Source of the DNA: Chrysoporthe austroafricana
Lineage: Eukaryota; Ascomycota; Sordariomycetes; Diaporthales; Cryphonectriaceae
Direction: 5' to 3'
Assembly (NCBI GenBank): GCA_001051155.2
Contig: JYIP02000007.1
Span: 250,342 to 314,341 of the forward strand
DNA length: 64,000 nucleotides
The notes below the pieces were generated by a model. The model saw only the letters and a program-made list of their open reading frames with translations. It was not told the DNA's origin and ran no database searches. Position numbers and translations under genes: made by a program. Shown one piece after another: positions 12,202 to 23,631 of the stretch (within the stretch, counting starts at the first letter, position 1; every line of letters starts with the position of its first letter).

Positions 12202-12839
12202 TTACCAGTGCTTCTCGCTGATCTCAACGGTATTAACGTCCACTCCTTCTTTGTACCATCTTTCGTCATCCGTAATCTTCACATCATTGATGCTGCTCTG
12301 CCTCTTCCTCATCAAGCCATTCTCTGCGAAAGTCCAGTCTTCTAATCCGTAAGATCGGTACCATTGGCCTTCTTCGTCGTGCCACTCATACCAAAATTGA
12401 ACCGCGATCTGTTATGCGAGTTAGCAAAATGTCTCTGAAGCGCCGTTGCCCCTCGCCCCCGGAGCTTCCGATTTGCAGAGGTGCGGTCATAACACGAAGA
12501 GCTTTGTGTCTTGCCTTGTTATCCGAGAAGGAGAATAGCTCTTTTCGCAAGCGATAGCCGTTCTCCTTCTCCCACTTCTTCGTCAGGAAAGCCTCGATGG
12601 CGTCGCGACCTTGGAACATCTGGTCGCGGTTCCGCCAGATGGAGTCCGGAGTGTATGCCATCTTGACATGAGCGGGGTTCCTGGTTCGGTTAGCAACTGC
12701 TGGGCGGGGTGGCTTTTGACGCAGCTCGTATGTTATTCAGGACCGACCTGGTATTCCAGGCATCCTGAGCTGCCTTGACTTTGACCTGGGCTGTCTCTGC
12801 CGTGAAGGGTGGGAAGGGGGGTCTGGATTCGCTTGACAT
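12202..12839 (-). CDS. NTF2-like / SnoaL-fold protein (DUF1348 family)
   Basis: Small NTF2-fold protein of unknown biochemical role; DUF1348 relatives occur in bacteria and fungi. Three exons: 12839-12748, 12680-12515, 12408-12202; total 465 nt, 154 residues. Hallmarks run along the chain: PPFPPFTAETAQVKVKAAQDAWN at the N-terminus, VKMAYTPDSIWRNRDQMFQGRDAIEAFL, NGYRLRKELFSFSDNK, then IAVQFWYEWHDEEGQWYRSYG and SSINDVKI. Intron 1 is 67 bp, GT...AG. Intron 2 (12514-12409, 106 bp) starts with GC: the site reads AAG then GCAAGA and ends AACAG, and only this choice joins SFSDNK to IAVQFWYEWHD as the family requires. Length matches the family (about 150). Confidence 0.88.
12409..12514 (-). other. 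GC-AG intron
   Basis: The donor is GCAAGA after exon-final AAG, and the acceptor is AACAG. It is 106 bp with an AGCTAAC-like branch site close to the acceptor. Both the frame and the protein family demand this splice. Confidence 0.8.
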
Positions 12840-14215
12840 GGTGCAAGAAAAGGTGCAATTGGCGATTTTGTTACTAGAGCTCTGGTCGTAGAAATCATGC
12901 GGTTCTGGGAAAGAAGTATCTGATGTTGACCGTACCGTGAGAACGCAATGTTTAAAAGCTCGCAGTTCAGTAATCGAGCGCTAAATTCAGATTAGTGGGG
13001 AATTCTCTGGTTCGTCCTGTGACCTTGCACGCAATAAGGCGCGCCTGTCCCTTACTAACAACCTTAATGTATGATCTGCTGTGGCGTGTGTGGTAAGCGG
13101 GCCAGCCCGCAGCGTGCATGACAGCGGTGCATCATACAGGCAAGTTCGCCCTTTCAAATTTGTTCTACGCACTGCAGGTCTGATTTCTGAGATCGAGGTA
13201 TTGACTGAGCATCTAGGAGAATATTACGATATGTGCGCGAATTTGGTTTCGGGTATTAGTTTTCCTCGGATAGCAACAATTTTTGATGTCTACGTGTGAC
13301 ATACTAAATGCCAAGCCTCAGGCTGAGGCACTGATATAGCCAATGTAACATTGCTATTAATCCTTCTTATAGTGTTGCAAAGTTACTTAGGGAGGAGGCA
13401 TCGGCATTTTTCGAAAGCTTTCAGTCAGTAATAACAAAATGATAGGTTTAATCAAGGGTGAATACGCAATTTTGATCTAACTGAGTGAGGGGGGGAGACG
13501 GTTCGAAAAGGGGGGGGAGAAAACGCTATTGTTGCGAAAATGACAAGTTTCAAATGGTATAAGGCTGTCTTGGATATTACCCAAAGAGGCGTGAAGCCCG
13601 ATGGGGAACCAACCACTGACATAATATATCTGTATCGTTACTGCCAAAAGGGTCAGATCTAATATTTACAGCATCAAACGAAGCTGATCGTATTAGGTGC
13701 CTATTTCAGGATGAGATAAAACTATATAATTACAATGAACACATGTTCTATGAAATGACAAGGCCATGACACCAAGAAATTGACACACCGACTTATCCAA
13801 GATCGAATGTTCTGCTCTCCAACATCATGACCCACGAGGTACAACACGGAGCCTAGTGTTTTCGAGACAAAACATACGGATGGCAGCATTATTCGATCAT
13901 CCATTCATTGGGAGTCAGAGAATAAAAATCACCACTTTGCTATCTCTTTCGCGTACTCGCCGCATGTTTTGATAACGCTTGTGGCGCTCAGATTCACTCC
14001 CACATTGGGACGGAAAGCGGGGCGTTTAATTAAGTTTGAAATATTACGTTGTGAATTACCTCCAACTGGCCTCTAAATATTGCTAAGAATCACACTGGGA
14101 TAATCTTGGTGCGAAGGCACATATCATGTTCTAGGAGAATGAAGAAGTACTACAACAACAGCGTCAGCACCGACACTGTACGAAACAAGGCGATGAACGG
14201 GCTGACCACCAAGGC
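12840..14215. other. 1.4-kb intergenic region, AT-rich in its second half
   Basis: No gene is recognised. G runs occur at about 13489-13518 (7 and 8 consecutive G). The part from about 13300 to 14060 is clearly AT-rich and has only short open frames. Confidence 0.45.
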
Positions 14216-15466
14216 TCACCTCGACGACGACGCATCGCTGGGAGCCGCCGTCGAGGAAGTCGAGTTGGTCTCTTGCTTCCGGATCCACTCGTCCACGACC
14301 GCGGCGATCTCCAAGTTGTTCTTCTCCACCATCGAAAAGTGTCCGTTGCCCGTGATGTTCCGGTCGGCCAGCTTGATCCAGTCGGGGCTACCGCCGGCCT
14401 GCCGCAGGAAGTCGATGACACAGTGGTCATAGGTGATGTGCACACTGGCCTGGCCCGTGAGACACAGGTAGGGCACGCTCGTGATGTTGGGGAGCCGGCG
14501 CGCGGGCTCCGCCTGCAGGTAGCATCGCCTGTGGGCGAGGGTATCGTTGCCGACCCACGTCTTGTTGAGTTCGGTGTAGTTACTGACGGGCGGGTCGTAG
14601 GTGAGCGGTGTGTTGGCGAGCCCCCAGGGGCGGAAAGATGAGCCCGAGTTGAGGGTCGTCCCGTAGTTCCAGAATGGCTGCGTGCTGTGCTCCAGGTTGA
14701 TATTGCCAGCGACATACTGCGGGCAGTCGTTCGAGATGACAATAGGGTACTGGGCGCCCGAGGAGTGCGAGATGAGGTACGACGGCCCTAGGAGCTCAAG
14801 GAGGGCGCACCCCGAGGCGCGCATCGAGTACTCGCCGTACTCCCAGTTCTCGGTGAAGGGTATCACCCATCTGGAGAAGGCCAGGAAGTACGGGTCGCCC
14901 TTGTTACCGGTGCCCGGCCACTGTGTGTGCAGCACGGCCTGGGGATAGGTCGGGTTGGCCTGCGGGTCTGTGAAGCCGGAGGCGACACCCTCGACCGTGG
15001 TGCTGTTCCAGAGGGTGTAGTCAGAGGTGTCTTCCTGGCTGCTCCGTCCGGCGCCGGTGTGGTCGAGCAGGTAGACCATATATCCTTGGTCGAGGAAGTA
15101 GGAAGCGAAGCCCTTGCGGTTGTCCGGCGTATTAAGCCACTGGACACCTGAAACGGCACCGCCGTGGAAGAAGATCAGAGGCTTGGGATGTTTCACGCCG
15201 CTGGCTGGCGTGAGCTTTTCCACATAGAGCTGGTCGGCGGTGATGTTCCCACTAGACGTGTCGATCCACCTACCCCCGACATAGAAGACGTCACGGTGGT
15301 AAGAGCTCTCATTGGTGGTGCGCAAGGGACTGACGGCATTGACGCCTGCGCAGTTCGTTGCTGCTCGAGGGGTGAGGGATGAAACGGCGCCAGCCGGCGA
15401 CCTGGCTACCCCAGATACGGCGCCGGTGAAGAGTACCAAAACGGATACGACGTGCCAAGCTGCCAT
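14216..15466 (-). CDS. Secreted alpha/beta hydrolase (esterase, 'esterase 713'-like)
   Basis: Predicted extracellular esterase. Single exon, 416 residues from the ATG at 15466. That start gives a clean signal peptide (hydrophobic core VVSVLVLFTGAVSGVA). An in-frame ATG at 15562 would put 32 unrelated residues before it and is less likely. The fold markers are LIFFHGGAVSG (oxyanion region, about residues 97-107), the nucleophile Ser235 in LISHSSGAQYP, and the probable catalytic His376 in GNGHFSMVEKNN. Several N-x-S/T sites fit secretion. The closest named group I can suggest is the bacterial esterase 713 type found in fungi; this is from memory of motifs, and the substrate is unknown. It stands alone, with 1.1-1.4 kb without genes on either side. 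Confidence 0.85.
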   Translation of the reverse strand: MAAWHVVSVLVLFTGAVSGVARSPAGAVSSLTPRAATNCAGVNAVSPLRTTNESSYHRDVFYVGGRWIDTSSGNITADQLYVEKLTPASGVKHPKPLIFFHGGAVSGVQWLNTPDNRKGFASYFLDQGYMVYLLDHTGAGRSSQEDTSDYTLWNSTTVEGVASGFTDPQANPTYPQAVLHTQWPGTGNKGDPYFLAFSRWVIPFTENWEYGEYSMRASGCALLELLGPSYLISHSSGAQYPIVISNDCPQYVAGNINLEHSTQPFWNYGTTLNSGSSFRPWGLANTPLTYDPPVSNYTELNKTWVGNDTLAHRRCYLQAEPARRLPNITSVPYLCLTGQASVHITYDHCVIDFLRQAGGSPDWIKLADRNITGNGHFSMVEKNNLEIAAVVDEWIRKQETNSTSSTAAPSDASSSR

Positions 15467-16553
15467 GACTGTGAACGGAGTTGGCCAACCAGGAAAGCAG
15501 AAGCACGATGGTAACGAGTGATGCGGGCAGGTTGAGAAGGGAAAGGATTTTCCGCGAAGCATATTAAATACTGAGTCAAAACCCAGCCTACTCCCTTGAG
15601 CCTCGCGTGGAGGGTTCTAGCCATATCCTCGCTGAGCGTGTAGCACGTATACAGCAGGCTGCTCTTGTCGCCCTGGATTCTCCTGGCCCTCTGCGGTGCT
15701 AGCTAGTATGGAAAACGGAAATGATCACGGTGGTGAGCGCCCACTTACTACGGTAGATGGAAAACGGTCCGGCTGCCACAGCCGCCTGACTTGTGGGGTT
15801 CGTTCGAGATGGCGCCGGGCCCAGCTTCTATTCAGGACTAGTAATCTCCTCCAGTATTTTGGCCCGGGATGTCCGTGTAAGGCGGTGAAATTTATGCAGG
15901 CCTCGAAATCTCCAACCGGGTATCAATGCATTGGAAACGGAAAAATATAGTCCGCCTTGCGAGTATGGTTCAAAGGGTTGAGATAACAAGGAAATTGAGT
16001 CGTGTGAAGCTATGACGGCGATCGAATAGTAACATGCCACCTCGGATCTGATTAAGCTTAATTTTGATTCTTAGTTCGACTTGTCACGACATGGTCACTG
16101 GGGCCGGCACGTTGTTATTATCATTTGAAAGAGTAAAGGGAAAATCCCCAATCTCACTCGGGGTTCCAGTGGAAGCTGAAGTATATCGCTGCTGCCTTGG
16201 TTTTTAGATCATGATCCATTCGTACAGAGTCGAGACCACGGCCATAGGCAACCCTGGCAAACTGGGAAATGGGTCGACGAAAACAAGCTCAGGGCCATGT
16301 CACACATATTTTTGGCTGGAATCCACTTTGTCTATCATGTCCCCAGCCCACAATGGCTTCAAGGGCACCCTAGTAGTCAGGCCTCGGCTCCGTGGGACAG
16401 CTGACAGCCCTCGGACGGTTGTCTATAATCGATATATGGTCCTATTCCCTTTCCCTAAGCCGTGATGTCTACCTCACCGGTGTCCTCAAGTTCCTTTCTC
16501 TGCGCACACGGGTGGCTGGTCCTCTTGCGAGACGGCCGGCCCCAGTCAGCGCT
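15467..16553. other. 1.1-kb divergent intergenic region
   Basis: Contains the upstream regions of the secreted esterase (-) and the rhodopsin-fold protein (+). No other gene and no clear regulatory motif is seen. Confidence 0.45.
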
Positions 16554-18022
16554 ATGTCGTCCAACTCGACGCCCTGGGTCCCCCACGATAATGAATCCTC
16601 GGCCCACGTCGGGAGCCCGCCGAACACCCAGCGGGATTGGTACATCGTACGAGGGCTGCTCCGCGCGATCGACATGGTAGACGAGGACCCGGCGAACGGC
16701 TACGTTGTGGCAGCTGTTGACACTGGTGACAAGTTCACCTCGAAGCGGCCGGCCGTCATCGCCGGGCTCATAATTGTGCTGGTGGCCATCACGAGCGTGA
16801 CGGGCGCCCGCCTTGCCCTGAGGGCGTCTGTCTCACAGATGCGCTTCGGGGCCGACGACTGGGCCACCATTGCTGCGGCGGTACGTGCGAGGCCTGCTCC
16901 TCTTTCATTGTTTCCTATTCGGGTACTGACCGGCTGAGGAACCAGAGCATGGGATTGACGTACACTGTATGCCAGCTCATCATGGCCATCCTCGGAGGTG
17001 ACCACATCGTAAGTCTGAAATCGCCTGCCGTCCGTAGGTCACACTAGAAGGTCGGTTATCTGATGATGCTTGCGCGGTGGCAGTGGCAACACACCTACGA
17101 AGAGTACAACGTTTTCAACTACTACGGCACGCTGGACAAACTCATCTTCTACGTCACCGTCGCCCTGATCAAGACCTCTCTGACCCTCTTCATACGGCGG
17201 CTTGCTGATCGCGCGTCCATGAAGTGGCGCCGGTTCTGCGACATCTTCCTTTTCACCCTGGCGGTATATATCGTTGGCGCCATCTTCTGGTTCTGCTTCT
17301 CGTGTGACCCGGCGCGTGCCCAGTGGGACAGGCTCTACGGCGGCCAGCTGGACACGCCGGCGAACTGCGTAAATAGGACGCTGCAGGGCCAGGTGCTCAA
17401 CATCACGCACGTCCTACAGGGTGTCATCCTCCTCTCGAGCCCGGTGGTCATCCTCTGGAAGGTCAAGATGGATGGCAACAAGAAGATGCGGCTGTTTTTC
17501 ATCTGGGCCGTGGGGCTGCTGGTCGTACTCTTCGGCCTGCTGAGGATGCTGAAGGCGAATTTCACAAGCGACATCACCTGGACCTACACGGAACTGCTCG
17601 TCTGGACGACACTGGATGTCTCGGTGGGCATTGTGGTGATCTCCCTCCCCGTGCTGGACGCATGGCTGGCCGACGGAGCACGCAAGGCGATGTCGAAGAT
17701 GGGCATGCCGTCCAAAGGGGGGCTGGGCAAGAGTGGATATGGGAATCTGGACCGGAGCGGCTTCGGAACGTCGAAGAGCTGTCGCACGATCGGCCAAATC
17801 ACTACCAACGGTGCATCCCGTGACTACAATGAGTCGGCGGACGCCATCGTCGACAAGGACAGGAAGGAGGGGTCTATAGAGCTGACTATCATGCGGACTG
17901 ACGAGTATTCTGTGCGATTCACGTCTGCGGATACGGACGAAGGGAAGCAGTACGCAGCCGGCAGCGGCGTGACCTCGGGATTGTGTGATGATGAGTGGCC
18001 TCGCGTACAAGACAAGGCGTAG
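16554..18022 (+). CDS. Fungal rhodopsin-fold integral membrane protein (second copy of the family in this window)
   Basis: Seven-helix membrane protein of the same broad family as the gene at 5075-6480, but not a close duplicate. Three exons: 16554-16880, 16946-17008, 17048-18022; 454 residues. Family marks: a first helix (VIAGLIIVLVAITSVTGAR), MRFGADDWATIAA with the conserved DD, a third segment with LIFYVTVALIKTSLTLFIRR, WFCFSCDPARAQWD, VNRTLQGQVLNITHVLQGV and a late YTELLVWTTLDVSVGIVV segment that carries the usual acidic residue. The C-tail is about 110 hydrophilic Ser/Gly-rich residues. Intron 2 ends in TAGAAG, so the acceptor could be either AG; the two choices differ by one Lys codon, and I used the first. 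The ATG at 16554 begins a polar N-terminus of about 60 residues. Confidence 0.83.
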
Positions 18023-19167
18023 ACAAAGCATAGGCAGATAAATGATACCCAATATTGAAGTGCTCTGTGGATTCTTGACACTCGTCGTCGCTGGACTTGT
18101 AGGAAAATTGGGTATTCTTGGGATTACCAAATTAAGTCATGGTCGGTGACCCTGGGGACAACTCGTCGCCCCCCACTCCCCAAGGGAGAGAAGAGGAGAA
18201 AAAAAAAAAAAAGCAAGAAACGTATAAGTAGCAAGATTGCCTGGAGACAAGATTATGCCAGTCGGGATAGAGGTGGGACGGTCAACACAACTTGTCTTGG
18301 TGTCTGCCGACGCCAGATTGCCTCATCACGGACACCAACCATCACTCTTCACGCTTGAGAGGGCCGGGCGAGCCATTCCTCGGTGGTTTTTCAAGAGAAG
18401 CTCAGGCGAGGGCAGCTGTGCCTGCAATCTGCCCAGGGCAGATGCTTCTGCGTGAGGCCGGGGGATTACATGGTGTAAGCCTTGCGGATGATATACCGCC
18501 ACACGATGCTGTTCCCGCGATCACGACCCGCATGATCTTCACATGTGCTGCTGGTGCATTTCAAGAGCCCGACCGGGGGGGGCGTTTGGTGGTGGCGGTC
18601 GGTCGATGATCGAGTCCTCCGGCCGGAGCTCGGCGTAGCGTAGCCCAACACGTACAGCTCCGATGGCCGGCGGAAGTAGATGAGTGCGGCGTATCGTGAT
18701 CTTCGCGAGGACCTCGTGTTTTTTTTTCTTTCTCTTCCCCTTCTCGGATCACATGCCGCAGGGGAGAGAATGAAGACGGCGGGCCAGCAGGACGTAGTGA
18801 TGAGAAAAAGACTGCCCGGGTTCGGAGGGAGAGGTTGACAAATACACCCCGGGCGCGGCGGGACAGGGGGGCCTGTCCGAGTATAGTAATCATATAGTAT
18901 GCGCTGCAAGATGTCATGGCGGGGCTCGCAGGGTGGACACGCCTGGAAGCTCGTCGATGAAACTCAAAAGCTCAGCAGCAACCCCTCCTTCCACCGCGCG
19001 GCAGCTATATCTGCCCTACCTTACTGACCGTCCAGACATACAGTACAACCCAGTACACCGATTGACATACTTGTGCTTGCTCCAGTGTGTCTCTTTCTAG
19101 GCTCTCCCATTTAGAATATCACCAGCAGCAGATCACACACACACACACACACACACACGTGTCCACG
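18023..19167. other. Intergenic region and leader of the peroxiredoxin gene
   Basis: 1.1 kb. It contains an A-run near 18199-18213 and a (CA)n tract just before the peroxiredoxin start. Minus-strand open frames at 18466-18917 show no family resemblance. Confidence 0.45.
19134..19158 (+). repeat. (CA)n microsatellite in the 5' leader
   Basis: 25 nt of uninterrupted CA dinucleotides, ending nine bases before the peroxiredoxin ATG at 19168. Confidence 0.9.
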
Positions 19168-19918
19168 ATGGCATCCCTCGTCGGTCAGCAGTTCCCGGAG
19201 GACGTCTCTTTCCTGTATGTCCCCTACACGCCTGAGAAGGCCGGCCTGAACGCCTGCGGCCTCCCCCAGAAGTACGACGCCAGCAAAGGTAATATAGAGA
19301 CCCTACCTACCAATTCTCCCTCCCCCTCCCTGCCCCTCCGGGCATCGTCTTGCCCGCCCGCAGAGCTCCCCCGCTGACGAGGCCACACCGCAACCGCAGA
19401 GTTCAAGGACAAGAAGGTCGTCGTCGTCGCCGTCCCCGGCGCCTTCACGCCCACCTGCAGCGAGAAGCACGTCCCGACCTTCATCGAGCAGAAGGATGCG
19501 CTCAAGGCCAAGGGCGTCGACAAGGTCATCGTGATCGCATACAATGACGCGTTCGTCATGAGTGCCTGGGGCAAGTCGAACGGCGTCACGGATGATTTCA
19601 TCGTAAGCTTGTCTCACCCCTGCCCCTTCCCTCTTCCAGACATGGGCCCTCTCATCAGCATGGGAGGGACGGACTATGGGAGGGTCTTCCCGGGCCGCAC
19701 TGGGCAGGGCTGGACGCTGACATGTGGTGGTGTGCTGTGTGCAGATCTTCGCGAGCGACGTCGAGACCAAGTTCTCCAAGCAGATCGGCTGGACCATGGG
19801 TGAGAGGACCGGCCGGTACGCGCTGGTTGTCGATCACGGCAAGGTCATCTATGCTGAGGAGGCCGCCAAGGGCGGCATCGAGGGCACCGATGCTGCGTCT
19901 GTCCTGGCGAAGCTGTAG
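19168..19918 (+). CDS. PMP20/Prx5-type peroxiredoxin, probably peroxisomal
   Basis: Thiol peroxidase that reduces hydrogen peroxide and alkyl hydroperoxides; fungal relatives include Pmp20 and the Asp f 3 allergen family. Three exons: 19168-19288, 19400-19602, 19745-19918; introns of 111 and 142 bp; 165 residues, the normal family length. The peroxidatic cysteine is Cys60 in VPGAFTPTCSEKHVP. Further family marks are IAYNDAFVMSAWGK, FASDVETKFSKQIGWTM and GRYALVVDHGKVIYAEEA. The last three residues are AKL, a functional variant of the PTS1 peroxisome signal. The only other cysteine seen is Cys30. The gene is convergent with eL24. Confidence 0.95.
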
Positions 19919-20414
19919 GTGCGTGCGTGGCTCATGACTGCCGCTCGCACGAACACGATGGACCCTACTTAGAGTGTCTGGGGCACGCGATGCTTGCTGT
20001 AGACTAGACCTAGATCGCTCCTCCGTCTCGGTTTCATAGAGTGCTCGTCGTCTTTGCTTGTTCTCCAGTTCCACACACACAGGGTTCATCATTAGAAATG
20101 CGACATGGACGGATCTCTCGATCAATGCACAAGTTGCTCGGTTCGTAAGCTACCTATGCGTCGCGCGGAAAATCGTGCCCCTGATTGTAAAGGGTCCATG
20201 CAACCTTCCCTCAGCAGACGTTCTTTTTCAAGTAAGACCCGCCAGGCTTTCATCCGTAAAGCACAACAAGGTAGAGAGAACCCGACTCCAGCCCGCCATT
20301 TTGCCCCGTGAATCTCAAATTGATTTGGTCGTCATTTGTTGTCCCGGAGACCTAGAGAAAATGCAGATGCCACCCCGTCTCGTCTTCCACGTCCCAAGCC
20401 TTCACCGTCACCGT
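19919..20414. other. Convergent 3' region between peroxiredoxin and eL24
   Basis: 496 bp. I see 3'-UTR-like sequence only and no further gene. Confidence 0.45.
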
Positions 20415-21268
20415 TTATCGGGTGGTGGCCTTGACCTTGGGGGCAGAGCCCTTGGCGCCCTGCTTTCCGACGATCCGCTGTGTCTGGCCCTTGGAGGCCT
20501 GGGCGGCGTTCTTGGCCTTCTCTGCCTTCTTGGCCGCGGCAGCCTCGGCCTTCTTCTCCTTGCTCTCCTTGATGGCGGCCTGCCGGGCGGCGGAGCGCGC
20601 CTCGGGGCGCATGGACCGCTTCTCCCTGATCACATCGAGAGAGGCACCCACGATGGCACGCTGGGCCTTGACGGTTCGGCGGGTTCGCTTCTTGGCGGTT
20701 TCCTGTGTGTTGCGTCATGTCAGCATACAGTTTTCTCTGTCCCTCCCGCCCGTAACGTTGTAGCCTGATCATCTTCGCGTGTCCGAGAGATGTTGCGTAA
20801 GTCTATGTGAGGGGATCGCTCGTTTGATCGCGTGTGCATGTGTTCGTCTTAGGATTCGGATTGGTCCGTACCTCAGTAATACCCTTGCGGTGCTGGCGGC
20901 GGTAGAGGACGGTCCAGGCAATGCGACGAGGGTTCTTGCGCTGGAGGAAGAGGGACTCGGATTTGCCGTTCTGGAAGCGGAAGATCTTGGAGTCTCCACG
21001 GACGTAGAGCTTACCCTATGATCACGAAAATCGTCAGTCAGTACCTCTGCTTCTACAGCTTGCGGAAATATTAATGTGCCACCGCTTCGCCGTGACCTTG
21101 ACCGCACAACCGAATTCGCATTGTCATCTGTCTGTTCCTCTTGTAGCCGCTGATTCGGCACTGGTCGGTCTATGGCAATCGGTCGCGGCCTGTCCTCCGA
21201 GGGGATCATCATCGTACCTTGCCAGGGTAGATCTTCTGACCCGAGAAAGTATCGTCGTACGTCCTCAT
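20415..21268 (-). CDS. rpl24: 60S ribosomal protein eL24
   Basis: Component of the large cytosolic ribosomal subunit. Three exons: 21268-21218, 21015-20872, 20702-20415; introns 202 and 169 bp; spliced 483 nt, 160 residues (yeast about 155). Exon 1 encodes MRTYDDTFSGQKIYPGK, matching the eL24 start. Exon 2 carries YVRGDSKIFRFQNGKSE and the conserved RKNPRRIAWTVLYRR. Exon 3 has TAKKRTRRTVKAQRAIVGAS and then a Lys/Ala-rich tail that ends ATTR. All splice sites are GT...AG and in phase 0. The first intron lies 51 nt after the start, a usual place in fungal ribosomal protein genes. It is divergent from Tad1. Confidence 0.97.
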
Positions 21269-21733
21269 CTTGAATGTGGTATCGTGGCGGTACGAGTGGT
21301 GGGGTCGGGTTCGATGTTGGGTTGACGTTGATGGCGATGAGGTTGCCGACCGATTTTGTTCGAATTTCGATTCAGTGGGCTTTTTCAAAAATTGTTAGCA
21401 GCCCCTACCAGGGTGAGTCCTCCAAGGCGGCAGGGGCCGGTGAGCGAGAGCTTAGTCAGCCACTGAGTGGCCAGCTGCGAACGGCTGCTGCCCACTTGGC
21501 AGCTCTGGACATGCAAGGCTGCAAGTTACCCAACCTCGGGGGTCTTTCTTCTGTCGAATTCTAAGCTGAGTGACAAGAGTCACTCACTCGGTCATGAGCT
21601 GTGGAATCCCGGCTTTATACCGACACTCATTTTGGTCTTACCTGATTCCTTATGCGTCGCGCTCTGACAGAAACATCGCAGCCGCAGGAGCTCATATGTA
21701 CATATATGCGCTTTGAATACACTCATATTCCTT
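21269..21733. promoter_or_regulatory. Divergent promoter region of eL24 and Tad1
   Basis: 465 bp between the two start codons. I see no defined site that I can name. Confidence 0.5.
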
Positions 21734-23168
21734 ATGACAAATGAGGCGGATGCTATCGCGGCCAGCGTCCTCAACGAGTTCAGACGGCTTCCAGCGAAGC
21801 GGAAGCCCCAGCTCCGGGGAAATGGAACGCGCGAATGGGTCCCCCTAGCGGGTATCGTCGCTAGACATGCCGATGGCTCACTCGCGTGCCTAGCCCTTGC
21901 GTAGGTCTCACGGTGTCCAGTGCGTCATGTTTACAAGGTGAACAAGAGTCTTGTCAATGATTACAATTCCTCTCTTGTGCCCTAGTAGATCCCCCCATGC
22001 CCGTCCCACGTATGAATCCCAGAACAGCCATTCGCTAACATCTTCTTCCAGCACGGGCATGAAATGCCTCCCCCTCTCCAGACTGCCCCTCGCCAACGGC
22101 CGAATCCTGCACGACTGGCACGCCGAGGTCCTCGCCCTACGCTCGTTCAACTACTTCCTCCTGGAGGAGTGCAGGGCTGTCGCCACCGAGGGCAGCAGGG
22201 CCTCCTCGTACCTCCGCCGCAGGACGGGTCCGGACCCCGACGGGTACCGTCAGCCGCCGTTCGCATGGCGGGGCGAGGTCACCCTGCACATGTACTGCTC
22301 CGAGACGCCCTGTGGCGACGCCTCTATGGAGCTGGTCATGGAGGCGCAGGAGGACGCGGCGCCGTGGGAGGCGCCGCTGTCGCAGCGGATGATGGTGAGA
22401 AGCGGGCTCGCTCCATCCGCCCCTGCCGGCTCGGCGGCGGTGGCTGACACCAGCACGCCGGATCTGCTGCTGTTAGGCCGCGCGTGCTTCTCCCACCTCG
22501 GCGTCGTGCGCCGGAAGCCCGCCCGGCCCGATGCGCCGCCCACGCTGTCCAAGTCGTGCTCGGACAAGCTTGCTCTAAAGCAGTGCACGTCTCTACTCAC
22601 CTCGCTCACCTCTCTTCTGTTGAGCCCGCGGGATGTCTACCTGGAATCGCTGGTGCTACCGGCGAGCCAGTTCTCCGAGACGGCTTGTGAGCGGTGCTTT
22701 TCGCCTCAGGGCCGAATGGCGGCCGTGAGTAATGCCGAGGGCGGATGGGAAGATGGGTATAGGTTTCGCCCGTTCGAAGTGCGGACTACTGCGTTGGAGT
22801 TCGACTTCTCGCGAAGGGCTGGAGGAGGTGAGGGTGAGCAGGTGAAATATGTCGCCAGCAATCTTGCAACCGCCTGGACGGCGAACGGCCTTGTAGAGAA
22901 CATTGTCGGCGGCGTGTTGCAGGGGCGGAAGCAGACGGACCCGCGTGGTGGTAGTAGGCTTGACAGGGAATGGATGTGGCACTCAGCCAGGGACGTTGCT
23001 ATACGGGCTGGGATCCCCGAGGCCGTGCCCAATGGGGGGTCATACAAGGACATCAAGGATGCAGGGAAGCTGGCCGTCAGGCGGAAGGTAAAGGAGGATG
23101 TGAGGGCTGAGGCGCTCAAGGGCTGGGTCAGGAACGTGGGCGACGAGGATCATGTCCTGAATCTCTAG
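21734..23168 (+). CDS. tad1: tRNA-specific adenosine deaminase Tad1 (ADAT1)
   Basis: Deaminates A37 of tRNA-Ala to inosine. Two exons, 21734-21900 and 22052-23168, with a 151-bp intron (GTAGGT...TTCCAG); 427 residues. The deaminase zinc site is complete: HDWHAEVLA (His79 with catalytic Glu81), SETPCGDAS (Cys143) and SKSCSDKLAL (Cys225). The sequence before the first motif, CLALATGMKCLPLSRLPLA, is typical of Tad1/ADAR-type A_deamin domains and reads across the splice junction, which fixes the intron. Between Cys143 and Cys225 there is a Pro/Ala-rich insertion; the C-terminal third carries the lysine-rich end of the domain (YKDIKDAGKLAVRRKVK). Start: first ATG in frame, just after a TTG-only upstream stretch. 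Confidence 0.92.
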
Positions 23169-23631
23169 AGCATCATCTATCACCGGAAGTATCCCCTGCA
23201 ATGGCCATGAAGAAGTCTCACGGATTATCATAAGTGTATTCCACCAAGTGAAGAGACTTGTTGCAGCGGGTTCATGTTGTTCATGTTTTCATTTCTCGCA
23301 AAACCCAGGGCGAGGTGGACTGCTCGTCCAAATAACTAGAGTAGAGCGTACCACTAGTAAATATTTCCGATCCGCCGTTCCGTTGACCCTGACCGCAAGT
23401 CATTATAAAAAAAATCAGGATGATGGGTGCCATCTTTCTTTTTGCTTGTCGTCATGCGCACGATAACGGGAGCTTGTCGATCGCCAGCTACCAAAACCAC
23501 CAGTTGTCCACCAAGCTGCCCGCGGCAGATAGACCAGCGAAGCAGTGGTATCACATGTCGCCCTTCTTATCCTTCCCGCCATGCCGTCCTTCCTCGGGCC
23601 ATCGTTCGGCCGCCCGGACTAAAGCACCCGC
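23169..23631. other. Convergent 3' region between Tad1 and NAC-beta
   Basis: 463 bp of 3'-UTR-like sequence including an A run at 23408-23415. No gene is seen. Confidence 0.45.

Noticed and set aside
9623..14215. Possible RIP-mutated transposon in the AT-rich gaps
   Set aside because: AT-richness alone is suggestive, but I see no terminal repeats, target duplications or protein remnants.
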